From positions 87,602 to 151,601 of the forward strand of contig JAJDDQ010000030.1 of the NCBI GenBank assembly GCA_029260215.1: DNA of 64,000 nucleotides. The letters run 5' to 3'. Within the stretch, counting starts at the first letter, position 1, and each line of letters opens with the position of its first letter. The DNA is from Phycisphaerae bacterium (lineage in GTDB: Bacteria; Planctomycetota; Phycisphaerae; UBA1845). The notes under the pieces were generated by a model. That model was not told the origin of the DNA and ran no database searches. It worked only from the letters and a program-made list of their open reading frames with translations. The position numbers and the translations under genes are program-made. Shown here one piece after another: positions 37,538 to 47,039 of this stretch.

Positions 37538-37945
37538 CTACTGACCAATGTGAACCAACAGACTCCGCCGCGAACCACGCCGACGATGCTCCCAGACATA
37601 AACGCCCTGCCACCTGCCCAGCCCCAACCGCCCGCTGGCGATCGGGATCGACAGCGTCGTCGATGTCAACGCAGCCTTGATGTGCGACGGCATATCGTCA
37701 GGCCCCTCAGCCGTGTGCGTGTAGAGCGGGTCGTTCTCCGCCACCAGCCGATTCAGCCAGTTTTCCAAATCGCAACGGGCTGACGGGTCGGCGTTTTCCT
37801 GTATGGTCAAGCTTGCGGACGTGTGCTGGATCATGACCGTGCAAAGCCCCTCCTCAACGCCCGCATCAGCCACCACCTCCGCGAGGTCGGAAGTAATCTC
37901 GTGCAACGCTTGCCCGCGCGTCTGAACCGAAATCTTGCGAACCAT
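37538..37945 (-). CDS. yjbQ: YjbQ family (UPF0047) protein
   Basis: This 135-residue protein, started at ATG 37945 with AGGAG 7 nt upstream (a TTG two codons earlier is less likely), shows the YjbQ core: VMIQHTSASLTIQENAD, DDMPSHIKAALTSTTLSIPI and GRLGLGRWQGVYVWEHR, with the conserved metal-binding His residues. Members have weak thiamine-phosphate synthase activity, but the native role is uncertain. It is a single gene divergent from the S9 peptidase. Confidence 0.9.
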   Translation of the reverse strand: MVRKISVQTRGQALHEITSDLAEVVADAGVEEGLCTVMIQHTSASLTIQENADPSARCDLENWLNRLVAENDPLYTHTAEGPDDMPSHIKAALTSTTLSIPIASGRLGLGRWQGVYVWEHRRRGSRRSLLVHIGQ

Positions 37946-38075
37946 TTCCAAACTCCTCAGCTATGTCCACGTCGAAAGGGCGCAACGCTCAGTCGTATTG
38001 TCCTCAACGCGTCGCCACGTCAGAATAGGCACCAGAACGATGGACGCCAATCAATAATCCAGATCGAGGAAACTC

Positions 38076-40175
38076 ATGACACGTTTCGCCCTGACCGCCA
38101 CACTGGTTGCGATCCTCTCGTTTTGCTCACCGATCGCAAGATCAGCCGATCCACAAAGAACGCACGACATTCAACCCGAGGATTACTTCACCATCGGCGT
38201 AATCTCAAGCGTGGCTGTCTCGCAAGACGGCACACACATCGCATACACCGAAGCGCGTTGGGAAGAGTCCGAAGACAAACGCAACACCGACATCTGGGTC
38301 GTCAACACAGACGGCCAAGAAACCACGCGCCTGACATTCGACCCCGCACACGACTCAGCCATTCAATGGAGCCCCGACGGACGACACATCTACTTCACGA
38401 GCAGCCGCAAGCAAGGTGACAAACAGCCACCGTTCAACGGGAAAAAACAGATTTGGCGCATACGCTCCGACGGCAGCGAAATGCGAGCCGTCACCCGTCT
38501 GGAACAAGGCATCGTCGCCTACCAACTCGCCCGCGACGGACGGAGCGTTTACTACACCGTCACCAAGGAGGAATCGGGCGACGACATCTTCGAAAAAACG
38601 CGAACGAAACACAAAGACCTCAACTACGGCCACGGCGTCGTCGAGTTTCATGAACTATGGAAGCTTGACCTGCAAAGCTGGCGCGCGAAAAAAATCATCG
38701 ACGAAAATCGTGTCATCAACGAATTCACCGTCTCCGACGACGAGCAGCGAATCGCCATGCAAACCACGCCCGACGGCGAACTCATTTCCAACGAAGGCTG
38801 GTCGCGCATCGACGTCTACAACGCAACCGCGAAAACCATCGTAACGCTGCCCGACACGACGTGGCGCAACGACGCACCCTCACCCTACGGCTGGCTGCTC
38901 GGACTAACCTTCTCCACCGACGGAAACGCGCTCAGCTTCCGATGCGACTTTGACGGCTACCCCGGCGAGGTATTCGTCGCGCACTTCGACGACACAAGAC
39001 ACACATCCACGCAAAAAATCAGTCGGCCTCAGGAGGTTTACATCAGCGGGCATACGGAGTGGGTTCCCGGAACGAAAGACCTGTGCTTCACCGCCCACGA
39101 TCACGCCCGCGTGCGCATCTTCCGCATCCGGGATATTCGCGACGGCATGCAGGGACAGTCCGAAATCCTCACGCCCGGCGATGCATGCGTGGAAACATTC
39201 GCATTCAACAGCGACGGCACGTCCATCGCCGCCGTCATGAGCGGCCTCAACCACCCGCCGGATATCTTCACGCTTCCCACGAGCGGGCGCAATCCGAACG
39301 TCACGCGCGTCACCAGGGTCAATCCCCAGGTCGACACGTGGAAGATGCCGCAGATCAAAACCGTCAAGTGGACCAGCCCCGACGGCACGACGGTCGAGGG
39401 AATTCTCGAATTACCGCCCGATTACGACGGCACCACCAAGCTCCCCACAATCATTGAACTGCACGGCGGGCCGACTTCCACCTCGAAACTCCGCTTCCGA
39501 TTCTGGATTTACGGTCGCGTGCTGTTCGCCTCACGCGGGTGGGCATTGCTCAGCCCCAACTACCGCGGTTCCACCGGTTATGGCGACAAATTTCTGACCG
39601 ACCTCATAGGCCACAAGAACGATCGCGATGTCGCGGACATCATGTCCGGCGTCGATTGGATGATCGACAACAACATCGCCGACCCGGACAGGATGGCCGT
39701 CATGGGATGGAGCAACGGCGGATACCTCACCAACTGCCTCATCACGCGCACCGACCGTTTCAAGGCAGCCAGCAGCGGCGCAGGCGTGTTCGACACGGTG
39801 ATGCAATGGCTGGCTGAAGACACGCCCGGACACGTCATCAACTTCAATCAGGGTCTCCCGTGGACAGCCGAAAAGAGCATGCGCGCAGGCTCACCCCTGT
39901 ACAACGTCGACAAGGTCAAGACGCCGACGATTATCCACGTCGGCGAGAACGACCCACGCTGCCCGCCCGCACACTCCAAAGGCCTCTACCGCGCACTCCG
40001 CCACTACCTGAACGTGCCGACGGAACTGGTGATCTACCCCGGCACAGGCCACAGCACGACAACGTACAAACACCGCAAAGCGAAAATGGACTGGGACATC
40101 GCATGGTTCGACCATTACGTACTCAACCGGGAAACAGAATCCGAAGCGCCCAAATCCGAAAAACCCGTTGATTGA
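38076..40175 (+). CDS. Secreted S9-family prolyl oligopeptidase-type peptidase
   Basis: This 699-residue protein has a signal peptide (to about RSA, residue 23), a beta-propeller of WD40/TolB-like blades (about 40-420: VAVSQDGTHIAYTEA, IQWSPDGRHIYFTS) and an alpha/beta-hydrolase domain. The catalytic triad is Ser546 in GWSNGG, Asp626 in GENDPRCPP and His659 in GTGHS; the oxyanion region is ELHGGP. It probably degrades peptides in the periplasm. An AGGA box lies just before the ATG. It has no evident operon partners. Confidence 0.92.
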   Translation: MTRFALTATLVAILSFCSPIARSADPQRTHDIQPEDYFTIGVISSVAVSQDGTHIAYTEARWEESEDKRNTDIWVVNTDGQETTRLTFDPAHDSAIQWSPDGRHIYFTSSRKQGDKQPPFNGKKQIWRIRSDGSEMRAVTRLEQGIVAYQLARDGRSVYYTVTKEESGDDIFEKTRTKHKDLNYGHGVVEFHELWKLDLQSWRAKKIIDENRVINEFTVSDDEQRIAMQTTPDGELISNEGWSRIDVYNATAKTIVTLPDTTWRNDAPSPYGWLLGLTFSTDGNALSFRCDFDGYPGEVFVAHFDDTRHTSTQKISRPQEVYISGHTEWVPGTKDLCFTAHDHARVRIFRIRDIRDGMQGQSEILTPGDACVETFAFNSDGTSIAAVMSGLNHPPDIFTLPTSGRNPNVTRVTRVNPQVDTWKMPQIKTVKWTSPDGTTVEGILELPPDYDGTTKLPTIIELHGGPTSTSKLRFRFWIYGRVLFASRGWALLSPNYRGSTGYGDKFLTDLIGHKNDRDVADIMSGVDWMIDNNIADPDRMAVMGWSNGGYLTNCLITRTDRFKAASSGAGVFDTVMQWLAEDTPGHVINFNQGLPWTAEKSMRAGSPLYNVDKVKTPTIIHVGENDPRCPPAHSKGLYRALRHYLNVPTELVIYPGTGHSTTTYKHRKAKMDWDIAWFDHYVLNRETESEAPKSEKPVD

Positions 40176-40211
40176 TGCCCGCGAATCCGCACACCGGCTG
40201 TGCCGAAAGAG

Positions 40212-40406
40212 TTACTCTTGATCGCCGTGGTCGCGTGCAGGCTCATCCGGCTGATCGTCCTTCGTTCGCCGACGCCGACGGGCGGCATCCCGAAGGAGGT
40301 ACTCGATCTGCGCATTGACGCTGCGCAGATCGTCCTTGCTCCAACGGTTGATCTCCTCCCACAAGTCGGGCGGGAGGCGCAAGAGAAATGCCTTCTTCTG
40401 GGCCAT
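40212..40406 (-). CDS. Arc-like ribbon-helix-helix small protein
   Basis: This 64-residue protein reads KKAFLLRLPPDLWEEINRWS, RSVNAQIEYLLRDA and a very basic tail. This is the ribbon-helix-helix pattern of Arc/CopG-type DNA-binding proteins. It starts 11 bp after the end of the SPFH gene and shares its strand, an arrangement I recall from other genomes where an SPFH gene is followed by an Arc-like gene. It may bind DNA as a dimer and autoregulate the pair. Confidence 0.75.
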   Translation of the reverse strand: MAQKKAFLLRLPPDLWEEINRWSKDDLRSVNAQIEYLLRDAARRRRRTKDDQPDEPARDHGDQE

Positions 40407-40417
40407 CAGACACCGAC

Positions 40418-41296
40418 CTACGTGTAAAGCGAGCCGGTGTTGATGACCGGGGTGGCCTCGCGCTCACCGCAGAGCACAACCAGAAGGTTGCTGACCATCG
40501 TGGCCTTCTTGTCCTCGTCGAGGTCAACGGTCTTGTGCTCCGCGAGCTTTCTCAGAGCGAGCTCGACCATCCCAACAGCACCGTCAACGATACGCTGCCG
40601 GGCGGCCACAATGGCTTCAGCCTGTTGACGACGAAGCATGGCTCCGGCGATTTCCGGAGCGTAAGCTAAGTGGCTTAACCGGGCTTCGTCGATGGTCACG
40701 CCCGCCTTGGTGAATCGTTCGCTCAGTTCGTTTTGCAGGTCGTGAGATACCTCGTCGATATCGGCGCGCAAGGACAGTGATTCGTCCTCAGTGGTGTCGT
40801 ACGAGTATCTCGTAGCCAAATGGCGCAATGCTGATTCGCTCTGCACGGTGACATATTCAAGGAAGTCGTCTACATCGAAACAGGCTTGGGCGGTATCTTG
40901 CACGCGCCAAACAACGACAGCCGCGATTTCGATGGGGTTGCCAAGCTTGTCGTTGACTTTGATATTCTCGCCGTTGAGATTGCGGGCGCGAAGGGAAATC
41001 TTCTTTTTCGCGTAAAGGGGATTGGCCCAACGTAGACCGCAATCTTTGGCCGTGCCCTTGTAGGACCCAAACAGCATGAGCACCGCAGCTTGATTCGGCT
41101 GGAGCATGAAGAAACCGACCATGACGAAGATGGCCAACAGTAACAAGACGATGCCGCCAACCAGCAGCCACTCCGACTCCAGCCTGCCCTGACTGATCGC
41201 GTAGCGGACACACACGCCGCACCCCAGTAACAGCAGCACCACGAAAGCAACCACCGGCCAACCGCTGGGCACCCTGACGGTCCGTTCTTTTGACAT
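40418..41296 (-). CDS. SPFH/stomatin-domain membrane protein
   Basis: ATG 41296 (MSKERTVR) is preferred, since AAGGAGG lies 8 nt upstream, inside the longer frame from 41323. The product is about 292 residues, with two hydrophobic helices (about 14-35 and 48-68) and an SPFH/band-7 domain (about 70-220: [53 protein letters not shown]). A coiled coil with [24 protein letters not shown] follows, as in flotillin-like proteins. It probably organises membrane protein complexes. It forms a pair with the Arc-like gene. Confidence 0.88.
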   Translation of the reverse strand: MSKERTVRVPSGWPVVAFVVLLLLGCGVCVRYAISQGRLESEWLLVGGIVLLLLAIFVMVGFFMLQPNQAAVLMLFGSYKGTAKDCGLRWANPLYAKKKISLRARNLNGENIKVNDKLGNPIEIAAVVVWRVQDTAQACFDVDDFLEYVTVQSESALRHLATRYSYDTTEDESLSLRADIDEVSHDLQNELSERFTKAGVTIDEARLSHLAYAPEIAGAMLRRQQAEAIVAARQRIVDGAVGMVELALRKLAEHKTVDLDEDKKATMVSNLLVVLCGEREATPVINTGSLYT

Positions 41297-41320
41297 GACT
41301 TCGTCCTCCTTTATCAGTTT

Positions 41321-41346
41321 CATATCAAAACAATATCATATTGATG
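41321..41346 (-). promoter_or_regulatory. Palindromic operator candidate upstream of the SPFH gene
   Basis: CAATATCATATTG (41331-41343) is a perfect palindrome around one base, flanked by further ATATCA half-sites. It lies 35-47 bp upstream of the preferred SPFH start. Such AT-rich ATATCA/TGATAT sites are used by PadR- or GntR-type repressors; no such regulator gene is in the window. Confidence 0.4.
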
Positions 41347-41464
41347 CACGAATGTCAAATCGGCCAGCGTGAACGCAGTCAATTCGATCTTCATCAGAGC
41401 ACCATGTAATGAACACAAAGCCGGCGTTATGCAACGTAGGGGTCAATAAAGACTTGATTGCGCT

Positions 41465-41511
41465 CAAAAAAATCGGGATTGCCAAGCCACACTTGCTCGA
41501 CAATCCCGATT
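41465..41511 (-). terminator. Rho-independent terminator of the 41536-42900 gene
   Basis: On the minus strand, AATCGGGATTG and CAATCCCGATT form a perfect 11-bp stem (41511-41501 with 41481-41471) across a 19-nt loop, followed at once by a run of seven T. It lies 25 bp after the stop of the IPTL-like gene. Confidence 0.8.
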
Positions 41512-41535
41512 GGTTTGAAAACGTAACGGCTAAGC

Positions 41536-42900
41536 CTACCCGGCGTGAACGACGGCCAAACTGCGCGAGCGCAGCACGAGCAAACCACCCACAATAATCG
41601 CCCCAAAGAGCGCAGCCCTGGTCACCGAAGCCATCGCGGGAATCGGCTGCAACGCGCAAAGCCCATCTTGCCCCAGGCTCCAATCGCCCTGCTGACCGAC
41701 GCCCGGACCGAATTCGCCGTTCCCGCACAGGCCCGCGCCGTCGCTCTGCGACGCCCACGCACGAACACCGTTCGCCGCAATGAACTGCTCTTCAATCTCA
41801 CCGGATTCCGAGTTGCGAATCATCACGGTCACCGGCTCTTCGCCGTTCACCGCGATGCGAATCTGCCCGAACGTGCTCGCCTGCGGCTGAAGATCGCCGC
41901 CGAAGAACCGGTACACAACCTTGCCATCCGCCCAGTCCTCGCAGGTTTCGACCTGAAATCCGACCGGCGGCGTGATGTTTTCGATTCCTTCACATTCCGC
42001 GGCTCCGGTTCCCTTGTTGAATTCGATGTAGAACTCGGAGATGTCATTGCCCGCGCCAGGCGCGTTGCGATTGCGAACGTTGTAGCGAAACTGACAACAG
42101 CCGGTGTCCACATCGGCAGGCCCGACCCGATCCAGCGTTACACGCGGCGGGAAAATCTCTTCGCCACCCGGAAGGAACGTGAAGCAGTAAGCCAGATCGA
42201 AATCGTTAAGGTCCGCATCATCCCACCCCGTGCCGTCGGAGAGGTCGTCTGACCATGACTGCGAATCTCCGGGCGGTGCGGTACGCCAAAACCACCGACA
42301 AGGCCCCACCGGAAGACTCTCGTTGACCACATTCAGGAACATGGGCTCGAGCGTGTCGATAACGAACGGCTCGGGAAACGTCAGCGTATAGAGCATAAGA
42401 ACACGCTCGCCGATCATCAGACCCTGCACTTCCGATGCGAACAATTCGGGATTCCCCGCCTGCGTGATCTCGAACAGGACGTTGTCTTCGTCCGGCAGAC
42501 CATTCAGCGCGCCGAGAATGCGCACGGTGAAATTGTCCGGCGGCAACGGTTCGTCGCATACCGAAAACCCTGGATTGTTAAATGCTCGGTAGTAACCCAC
42601 CCATTGGAGTTGCGGCACCGTGCCAAAACTGTTGAACTGAAAAAGATCAGCCGAAGTAAATTGCGGACTCAGGTCCGACGTCGTCGCAATAGTTCCACCA
42701 GCACCGTAAGTCTGGTCGTCGAAAACCAAACACGTTGTCGGCGTCTCGCCTTCCTGCTGTTGGCCGCCGCTGGGAAGCGACAAGTCCGCATCAAAGCGCC
42801 CATTTTCCCTCGCCACACCCGCACCACCGGCGGCGATCTGAGCCGTCGCCAGCAACGCTACCGCACATGCCACGCTTCCCAAACTCGTTCGATTGAACAT
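41536..42900 (-). CDS. Secreted protein with IPTL-like C-terminal anchor
   Basis: Starting at ATG 42900 (MFNRTS; GGAAGGAG about 11 nt upstream) the product is about 454 residues. A signal peptide ends near IAAGG. A beta-sandwich domain of the type seen in planctomycete exported proteins (DQTYGAGGT...FTSADLFQF) is followed by a second domain containing VETCEDWADGKVVYRFFGG. The C-terminus has PIPAMASVTRAALFGAIIVGGLLVLRSR, a variant of the IPTL sorting tail with hydrophobic helix and Arg stop. It is probably surface-anchored. A strong terminator follows. Confidence 0.75.
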   Translation of the reverse strand: MFNRTSLGSVACAVALLATAQIAAGGAGVARENGRFDADLSLPSGGQQQEGETPTTCLVFDDQTYGAGGTIATTSDLSPQFTSADLFQFNSFGTVPQLQWVGYYRAFNNPGFSVCDEPLPPDNFTVRILGALNGLPDEDNVLFEITQAGNPELFASEVQGLMIGERVLMLYTLTFPEPFVIDTLEPMFLNVVNESLPVGPCRWFWRTAPPGDSQSWSDDLSDGTGWDDADLNDFDLAYCFTFLPGGEEIFPPRVTLDRVGPADVDTGCCQFRYNVRNRNAPGAGNDISEFYIEFNKGTGAAECEGIENITPPVGFQVETCEDWADGKVVYRFFGGDLQPQASTFGQIRIAVNGEEPVTVMIRNSESGEIEEQFIAANGVRAWASQSDGAGLCGNGEFGPGVGQQGDWSLGQDGLCALQPIPAMASVTRAALFGAIIVGGLLVLRSRSLAVVHAG

Positions 42901-43145
42901 ATCCAAGACTGCTCCTTCCTCAAGATTGAAACAAAGAACCCACACGATTCTCGCGTGGACCCCACCGCAAGCTCCCTTCCACCGCGTATAAAGACGTCAC
43001 TTCCGACATGCATTCACTCAATTGATTGCTCGCCCGACACAATCGGACCGGCTTGGGCAATCCGTCTATCACAAGGATTTGTTCTTTTGCCGCACATCGT
43101 CGAATATTGTCATATTGCGTACGAATACTACTTAGGAGTCACAGC

Positions 43146-43679
43146 TTGGAATGGGTTTGGTTCATCGGATTGTCCGCCGCCAGCGCGATAGGCCTCCTCC
43201 TGGTCGTCTTTCGCCTGCCGGGGACGTGGGTCATCGCCACTGCAGCCGCCGCACACAGTTGGCACTTCAATTGGTCAAGACCTGGTTGGATCATGCTCGT
43301 CGCACTTCTCGCAATGGCCATCGCCGCCGAGCTTGTCGAGTTGCTGGCCACCGCACTCGCCGCCAAGCAAGCCGGAGCGAGTCGCAAAGCAATGTGGGGA
43401 GGATTGGCCGGCGGGTTCATAGGAATGTTCGTTCTGACCATTCCGTTTCCCGTCATCGGAACACTCTTCGGAGCGGCAGCCGGGTGCTTCATCGGCGCAG
43501 CCGTGGCGGAAACCTCCGTCCGCAACGACCTCCGCCAAGGCACGTACGTCGGAATAGTGGCCGCACTCGGACAAGTCGTCGGCGCGGTGGCCAAGCTCAT
43601 GATCGCGATGGCGATGGCCGGCGCCACCGTCGGCAGCAGCCTGTTTGGACTCATCGAATCAGTGCGAAGCCGCTCCTGA
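43146..43679 (+). CDS. DUF456 membrane protein
   Basis: The start is TTG 43146 with AGGAG 8 nt upstream; a longer frame to 43026 lacks membrane-protein character. The 177-residue product has repeated glycine-rich hydrophobic helices (WGGLAGGFIGMFVLTIPFPVIGTLFGAAAGCFIGA, cut at Pro-Gly turns), the DUF456 hallmark. The function is unknown; such proteins are small integral membrane proteins with glycine-zipper helices. It stands alone. Confidence 0.8.
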   Translation: MEWVWFIGLSAASAIGLLLVVFRLPGTWVIATAAAAHSWHFNWSRPGWIMLVALLAMAIAAELVELLATALAAKQAGASRKAMWGGLAGGFIGMFVLTIPFPVIGTLFGAAAGCFIGAAVAETSVRNDLRQGTYVGIVAALGQVVGAVAKLMIAMAMAGATVGSSLFGLIESVRSRS

Positions 43680-43755
43680 TCGCATGCTTTCAACGCCCCG
43701 CGCACAAATGAGCATGCCAACCCATAAGCACGTGTGATTCCGACTCAATCCCAAC

Positions 43756-43783
43756 GAGCCGCGGACTTCAGTCCGCGCGGACG
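43756..43783. repeat. Short palindromic repeat, GC form
   Basis: GCGGACT-TC-AGTCCGC is a perfect 7-bp stem with flanks GCC and GCGGAC. A second copy at 59862-59888 has GTGAACT-TC-AGTTCAC, so both stem strands changed together. This looks like a REP-type family in the genome. Confidence 0.6.
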
Positions 43784-43952
43784 CCCCGATCCCCATCCAA
43801 CGTTGTTCTCGACCAGCACGCCTCCATGCCGAAACATCGTCATTGCAAATTGCTGACCTGTGACCACCCGGCAAGTCGCATCCCGAGTCGCTTTCGCTTG
43901 CTGGTTGGCGGCGTCAGGCCATCACGCTGCGCGTCATGACTGAGGCACCTAT

Positions 43953-43982
43953 AAAAAAGCCCCAGCCGAATGACCGGGGCTT
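43953..43982 (-). terminator. Rho-independent terminator of flagellin gene
   Basis: On the minus strand AAGCCCC (43982-43976) and GGGGCTT (43963-43957) form a 7-bp stem across a 12-nt loop, followed by TTTT. It lies 31 bp past the flagellin stop. Confidence 0.8.
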
Positions 43983-44013
43983 GTCGAGGATGTTTTTCTT
44001 ACCTGGCCCGTTT

Positions 44014-45501
44014 TTATCCGAGCAGCGCCAACACGTTCTGCGGGCCTGCGTTGGCCAATTGCAAAGTTGACGTCGAAGCGTTCACGAGAATCTGGGCACG
44101 CGTCAGAGACGAAGTCTCAACCGCGAAATCGGCGTCTCGAATCGCGCTTTCGGCCGCAGCCGTATTCTCAAACGCAACCAGCATCGAGTTGATCGCACTG
44201 TCCAGCGTGTTGCGTTGGAACGCACCAATACGACCGCGAAGCGTTGAAATCTGATCGATTGCGGACCGCACGATGCGCTGGGCCGTAGCGAAGTTGCTCG
44301 AGGTCAGCGAGTTGGTCTGTCCAGTCGACAGAGTCGTGAGGAATCCGTTGGATGAATCACCCAATGAACCGGTCGAAACGCTCTTCAAGCCGATCGTTTC
44401 CTGGCCGATCAGGCCGACATCGGGAGCAATGCTGAATTTCGCGCCGCCGCCGGTCACCGCGAACTGCGATTGGCCGCCGTCCGTGGTGCCGAATGTCTGG
44501 CTCAGCACCATGGATACATCCAGCGCACCGTTTCGCATGGTGACGTTCAGGCCGTCGACCGTTGCGTTCTGCCCATTGACCAGAACGGTTCCGTCGGTTC
44601 CGTTTTGCTGGGCGGCACTGGTCAACTGAACGCCGACGCCAACGCCGCTGTCGCTGAGGATATCGATGTCGACAAAGCCCTTGCTTCCGAACGTTGTACT
44701 GGAAAGAACCACCGCAACCGGCCCGCCCGAGTTACTGGACAAAATCGCCGAGACGCCCGTCAGCTCCGACGCCCCATTGATGGCCGCAGCGATTTGTGTC
44801 TGGGTCGCACCGGACGCGAAGCTGAACGACTGCACGCCAAAATTGCCGGCCACCTGAATGGTCGCGGCCGCAGAAAGAGCACCGTTGAGAGTCGGCCCCG
44901 CCTGCGAGTCACCACCGAAGGCACTGACGAAGGCAAACGTCGATCCGTTGGTCACCTCGACAACAACGTTCTGGAACGCGCCTTCCGGAATCGACGCCCG
45001 ATTCACCTGGAACGACGCGACGTTGGTCGAAAACTCCTGCCCTGAGATGTTTTCCACACCCGAGACGTTGAAATCCAACGTGCCGTCGAGCAAGTTCTTC
45101 GAACCGAATGTCGTCGAGTTGGCCAAACGCGTGATGGAATTCAGAATAGAGTCGATTTGAAGCTGGTTGGCCGCGACTTCCCCGCTCGTCAATCCAGCCT
45201 CGTTCGCGGACCGGTCAACCAACTCTTCAAGGTCGAGAAGCAGGGAGTTCACCTCCTGCAACGCCCCCTCGGCGATCGCAACGATCGTATCCGCACGGCG
45301 TGCATTGTCCGTCGCTGCCTGCAAAGCCCGCTTGGTCGAGCGCAGCGTTTCGGACGCGATCAAACCCGCGGGATCGTCCCGACCGGAGTTGATTCGCAAG
45401 CCGGTGCTCAAACGGACAAGCGCCCTGTTCTGATCCGTTGTGTTTTTCTGGAAAACACGAGTGGAGATGAGGGACTGGATGTTCGTGTTGATCCTACTCA
45501 T
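44014..45501 (-). CDS. fliC: Flagellin
   Basis: This 495-residue flagellin has the conserved N-terminal D0/D1 region (SRINTNIQSLISTRVFQKN, LSTGLRINSGRDDPAGLIAS) and C-terminal D1/D0 region (RGRIGAFQRNTLDSAINSM, ESAIRDADFAVETSSLTRAQIL, ending QNVLALLG). The middle is a variable surface domain with internal repeats. There is no signal peptide, as expected for export by the flagellar type III apparatus. AGGAGG precedes the ATG. A terminator follows. No other flagellar gene is adjacent. Confidence 0.95.
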   Translation of the reverse strand: MSRINTNIQSLISTRVFQKNTTDQNRALVRLSTGLRINSGRDDPAGLIASETLRSTKRALQAATDNARRADTIVAIAEGALQEVNSLLLDLEELVDRSANEAGLTSGEVAANQLQIDSILNSITRLANSTTFGSKNLLDGTLDFNVSGVENISGQEFSTNVASFQVNRASIPEGAFQNVVVEVTNGSTFAFVSAFGGDSQAGPTLNGALSAAATIQVAGNFGVQSFSFASGATQTQIAAAINGASELTGVSAILSSNSGGPVAVVLSSTTFGSKGFVDIDILSDSGVGVGVQLTSAAQQNGTDGTVLVNGQNATVDGLNVTMRNGALDVSMVLSQTFGTTDGGQSQFAVTGGGAKFSIAPDVGLIGQETIGLKSVSTGSLGDSSNGFLTTLSTGQTNSLTSSNFATAQRIVRSAIDQISTLRGRIGAFQRNTLDSAINSMLVAFENTAAAESAIRDADFAVETSSLTRAQILVNASTSTLQLANAGPQNVLALLG

Positions 45502-46247
45502 TTTCGTCGTGCCTCCTGGTCGACGTCGCCCCGACGCACGTGCCCCGTTTCCGCGAAAACAGATTCGCGTCAGGGCACATCTCGATGACTTCGTTCACGC
45601 GTCGCCGACCGGTCTAGCTCTCCTCGACGCTTTAGGACGCTGATGTCCTGACGGCTCGTGTCGTGGCTGACCACGGTGTGCGTTCCGCTAACGCGCCTCC
45701 CAACCCGTTTCAGCCTTTCGTTCGACCCGGCCGCTAGGACCGGCTCAAACGCACGTCGCGGAACAACTTGGACAACGCCTATGTTCGCGACAGGACACGA
45801 ATCGTCACCCCGATAAACCGCCTTTAACACGAAGTTGGACCTTTTATCGTGACGTTGCATGAGGCCCGTTTCTTATGAGACCTGCCGTGATTCCCATAAC
45901 CCACAGCCCCCGCTTGGCAAGTCAGCCAAGCCCACCATTACCGGACATCGCAGGTCGTGCGTCCGAAAATGTTGAACGCGAAAAATCTTTCTCGGAAGTG
46001 CGAGATTCGCAGTGTCTCAGTACCGCGAACGATCCTAACGACCAATCCGATTAACCTCGCGCACCGTGGACCCAGTGTAAAAAACGCCAACGCCCGCATA
46101 CCCGAACGCTCAGAGCGACGATCCTGACGACCGCCAGGGGTAAATGCCCCCGTAATTCCGCGATGTAGCAGACCCCGAGGCGTTCGGTTACGTTCGCAGC
46201 CAGAATTCGCGAGTTTCACATAACCTGTTGCGGGAACGGTAATTCGG
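45502..46247. other. Long intergenic region upstream of flagellin
   Basis: This 746-bp gap separates the divergent flagellin and redoxin genes. A 96-codon minus-strand frame (45570-45860) has no recognisable product and is probably chance. A perfect 7-bp hairpin GCTTGGC-N6-GCCAAGC lies at 45912-45931. The flagellin promoter must be here; I could not place a sigma-28 or sigma-54 site with confidence. No tRNA or riboswitch pattern was seen. Confidence 0.5.
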
Positions 46248-47030
46248 ATGCATGCAACATTGGACCAGGGATCAACAAACCAGCCGCGATTCGCGTTGGC
46301 CTGGGCGGGATTTGCACTTGCGGTGATAAGCCCGCTTTTCTGGGTAATTTCGCTGGGCAACAACTTTCTCCAACGAACAGCCATGCTGATGTGGGTCGCG
46401 ATGATGATCGGCGTCGCGCTGGCTGGTCTGGCTTTTCGCCGGGATCCGCGAAAACGCACCCGTATCGTAGCGGGCGTTACGGTGTTTTGGGCGTTGTTTT
46501 CACTGACGGGCTACCTGGCGTTCACACGGCTGCCGCCTCCTGCGAGCGTCGGTGATATCGCGAAAATCGTGGACGAGCCGCTGCACGACCACCTTGGCCA
46601 ACAAACGTCGTTGGACGATCTGCTGCGCGAGGACAATGTCTTGCTCGTATTCTACCGTGGCCACTGGTGACTGAATTGCTTGGTGGAGCTCCGCGGGCTC
46701 GGAGCAATAAGCAACGATCTTGAGAAACTGGGCGTGAGGCTGTTGGCCGTCAGCGTGGACCCTCCGGAGCGGTCGCGTGAGATCGTCAAACGCTTGAAAC
46801 TTCCGTTTCCGATACTGTCCGATAAAAACACCCGTCTAACACAAGAAATGGGCCTGCTGCATAAGAGCGGCGGGCCGGGTGGCGTCGATATCGCGATACC
46901 GGCCCATGTGCTGATCGGTACCGATCGCCGGATTCGCTGGAAATACGTTTCAAAACGCATTCACGATCGATTGGCCGCAAACGAGGTGCTGGAGCATGTC
47001 CGGTCGGCGTTGGCGAACGAGTCGTTGTAA
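46248..47030 (+). CDS. Membrane-anchored redoxin (AhpC/TSA-like) selenoprotein, in-frame UGA = Sec141
   Basis: A 260-residue protein is read if the UGA at 46668-46670 is translated. The N-terminal part has three membrane helices (about 17-36, 43-62 and 75-93), then a thioredoxin-fold redoxin domain: LLVFYRGHW-U-LNC-LVELRGL, where U-x-x-C replaces the CxxC of relatives (RGxWCPxC). The frame continues LAVSVDPPERSREIV, LPFPILSDKN and PAHVLIGTDRRIRW, all AhpC/TSA hallmarks, to the stop at 47030. A SECIS-like hairpin follows the UGA. It is probably a thiol/peroxide reductase at the membrane. Ordinary calling gives a truncated 140-residue product. Confidence 0.9.
46676..46714 (+). promoter_or_regulatory. 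Bacterial SECIS-like hairpin of the redoxin gene
   Basis: The upper stem GCUCCG/CGGAGC (46688-46693 with 46700-46705) has a 6-nt loop CGGGCU. The lower stem UUGCUU/AAGCAA (46676-46681 with 46709-46714) lies across an internal loop. Both stems are perfect 6 bp. The apical loop starts 24 nt after the UGA and contains G residues near its start, as in bacterial SECIS elements. Confidence 0.82.
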
Positions 47031-47039
47031 TGTATTGCC

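Larger units (their letters stand above)
43680..44013. other. Intergenic region with palindromic repeat and flagellin terminator
   Basis: This 334-bp gap holds no gene. It has a short palindromic repeat at 43756-43783 and the flagellin terminator at 43953-43982. The remainder shows nothing I can interpret. Confidence 0.6.

Noticed and set aside
45570..45860. 96-codon minus-strand frame upstream of flagellin
   Set aside because: No family, weak start, sequence looks random; kept only as a note in the intergenic entry.
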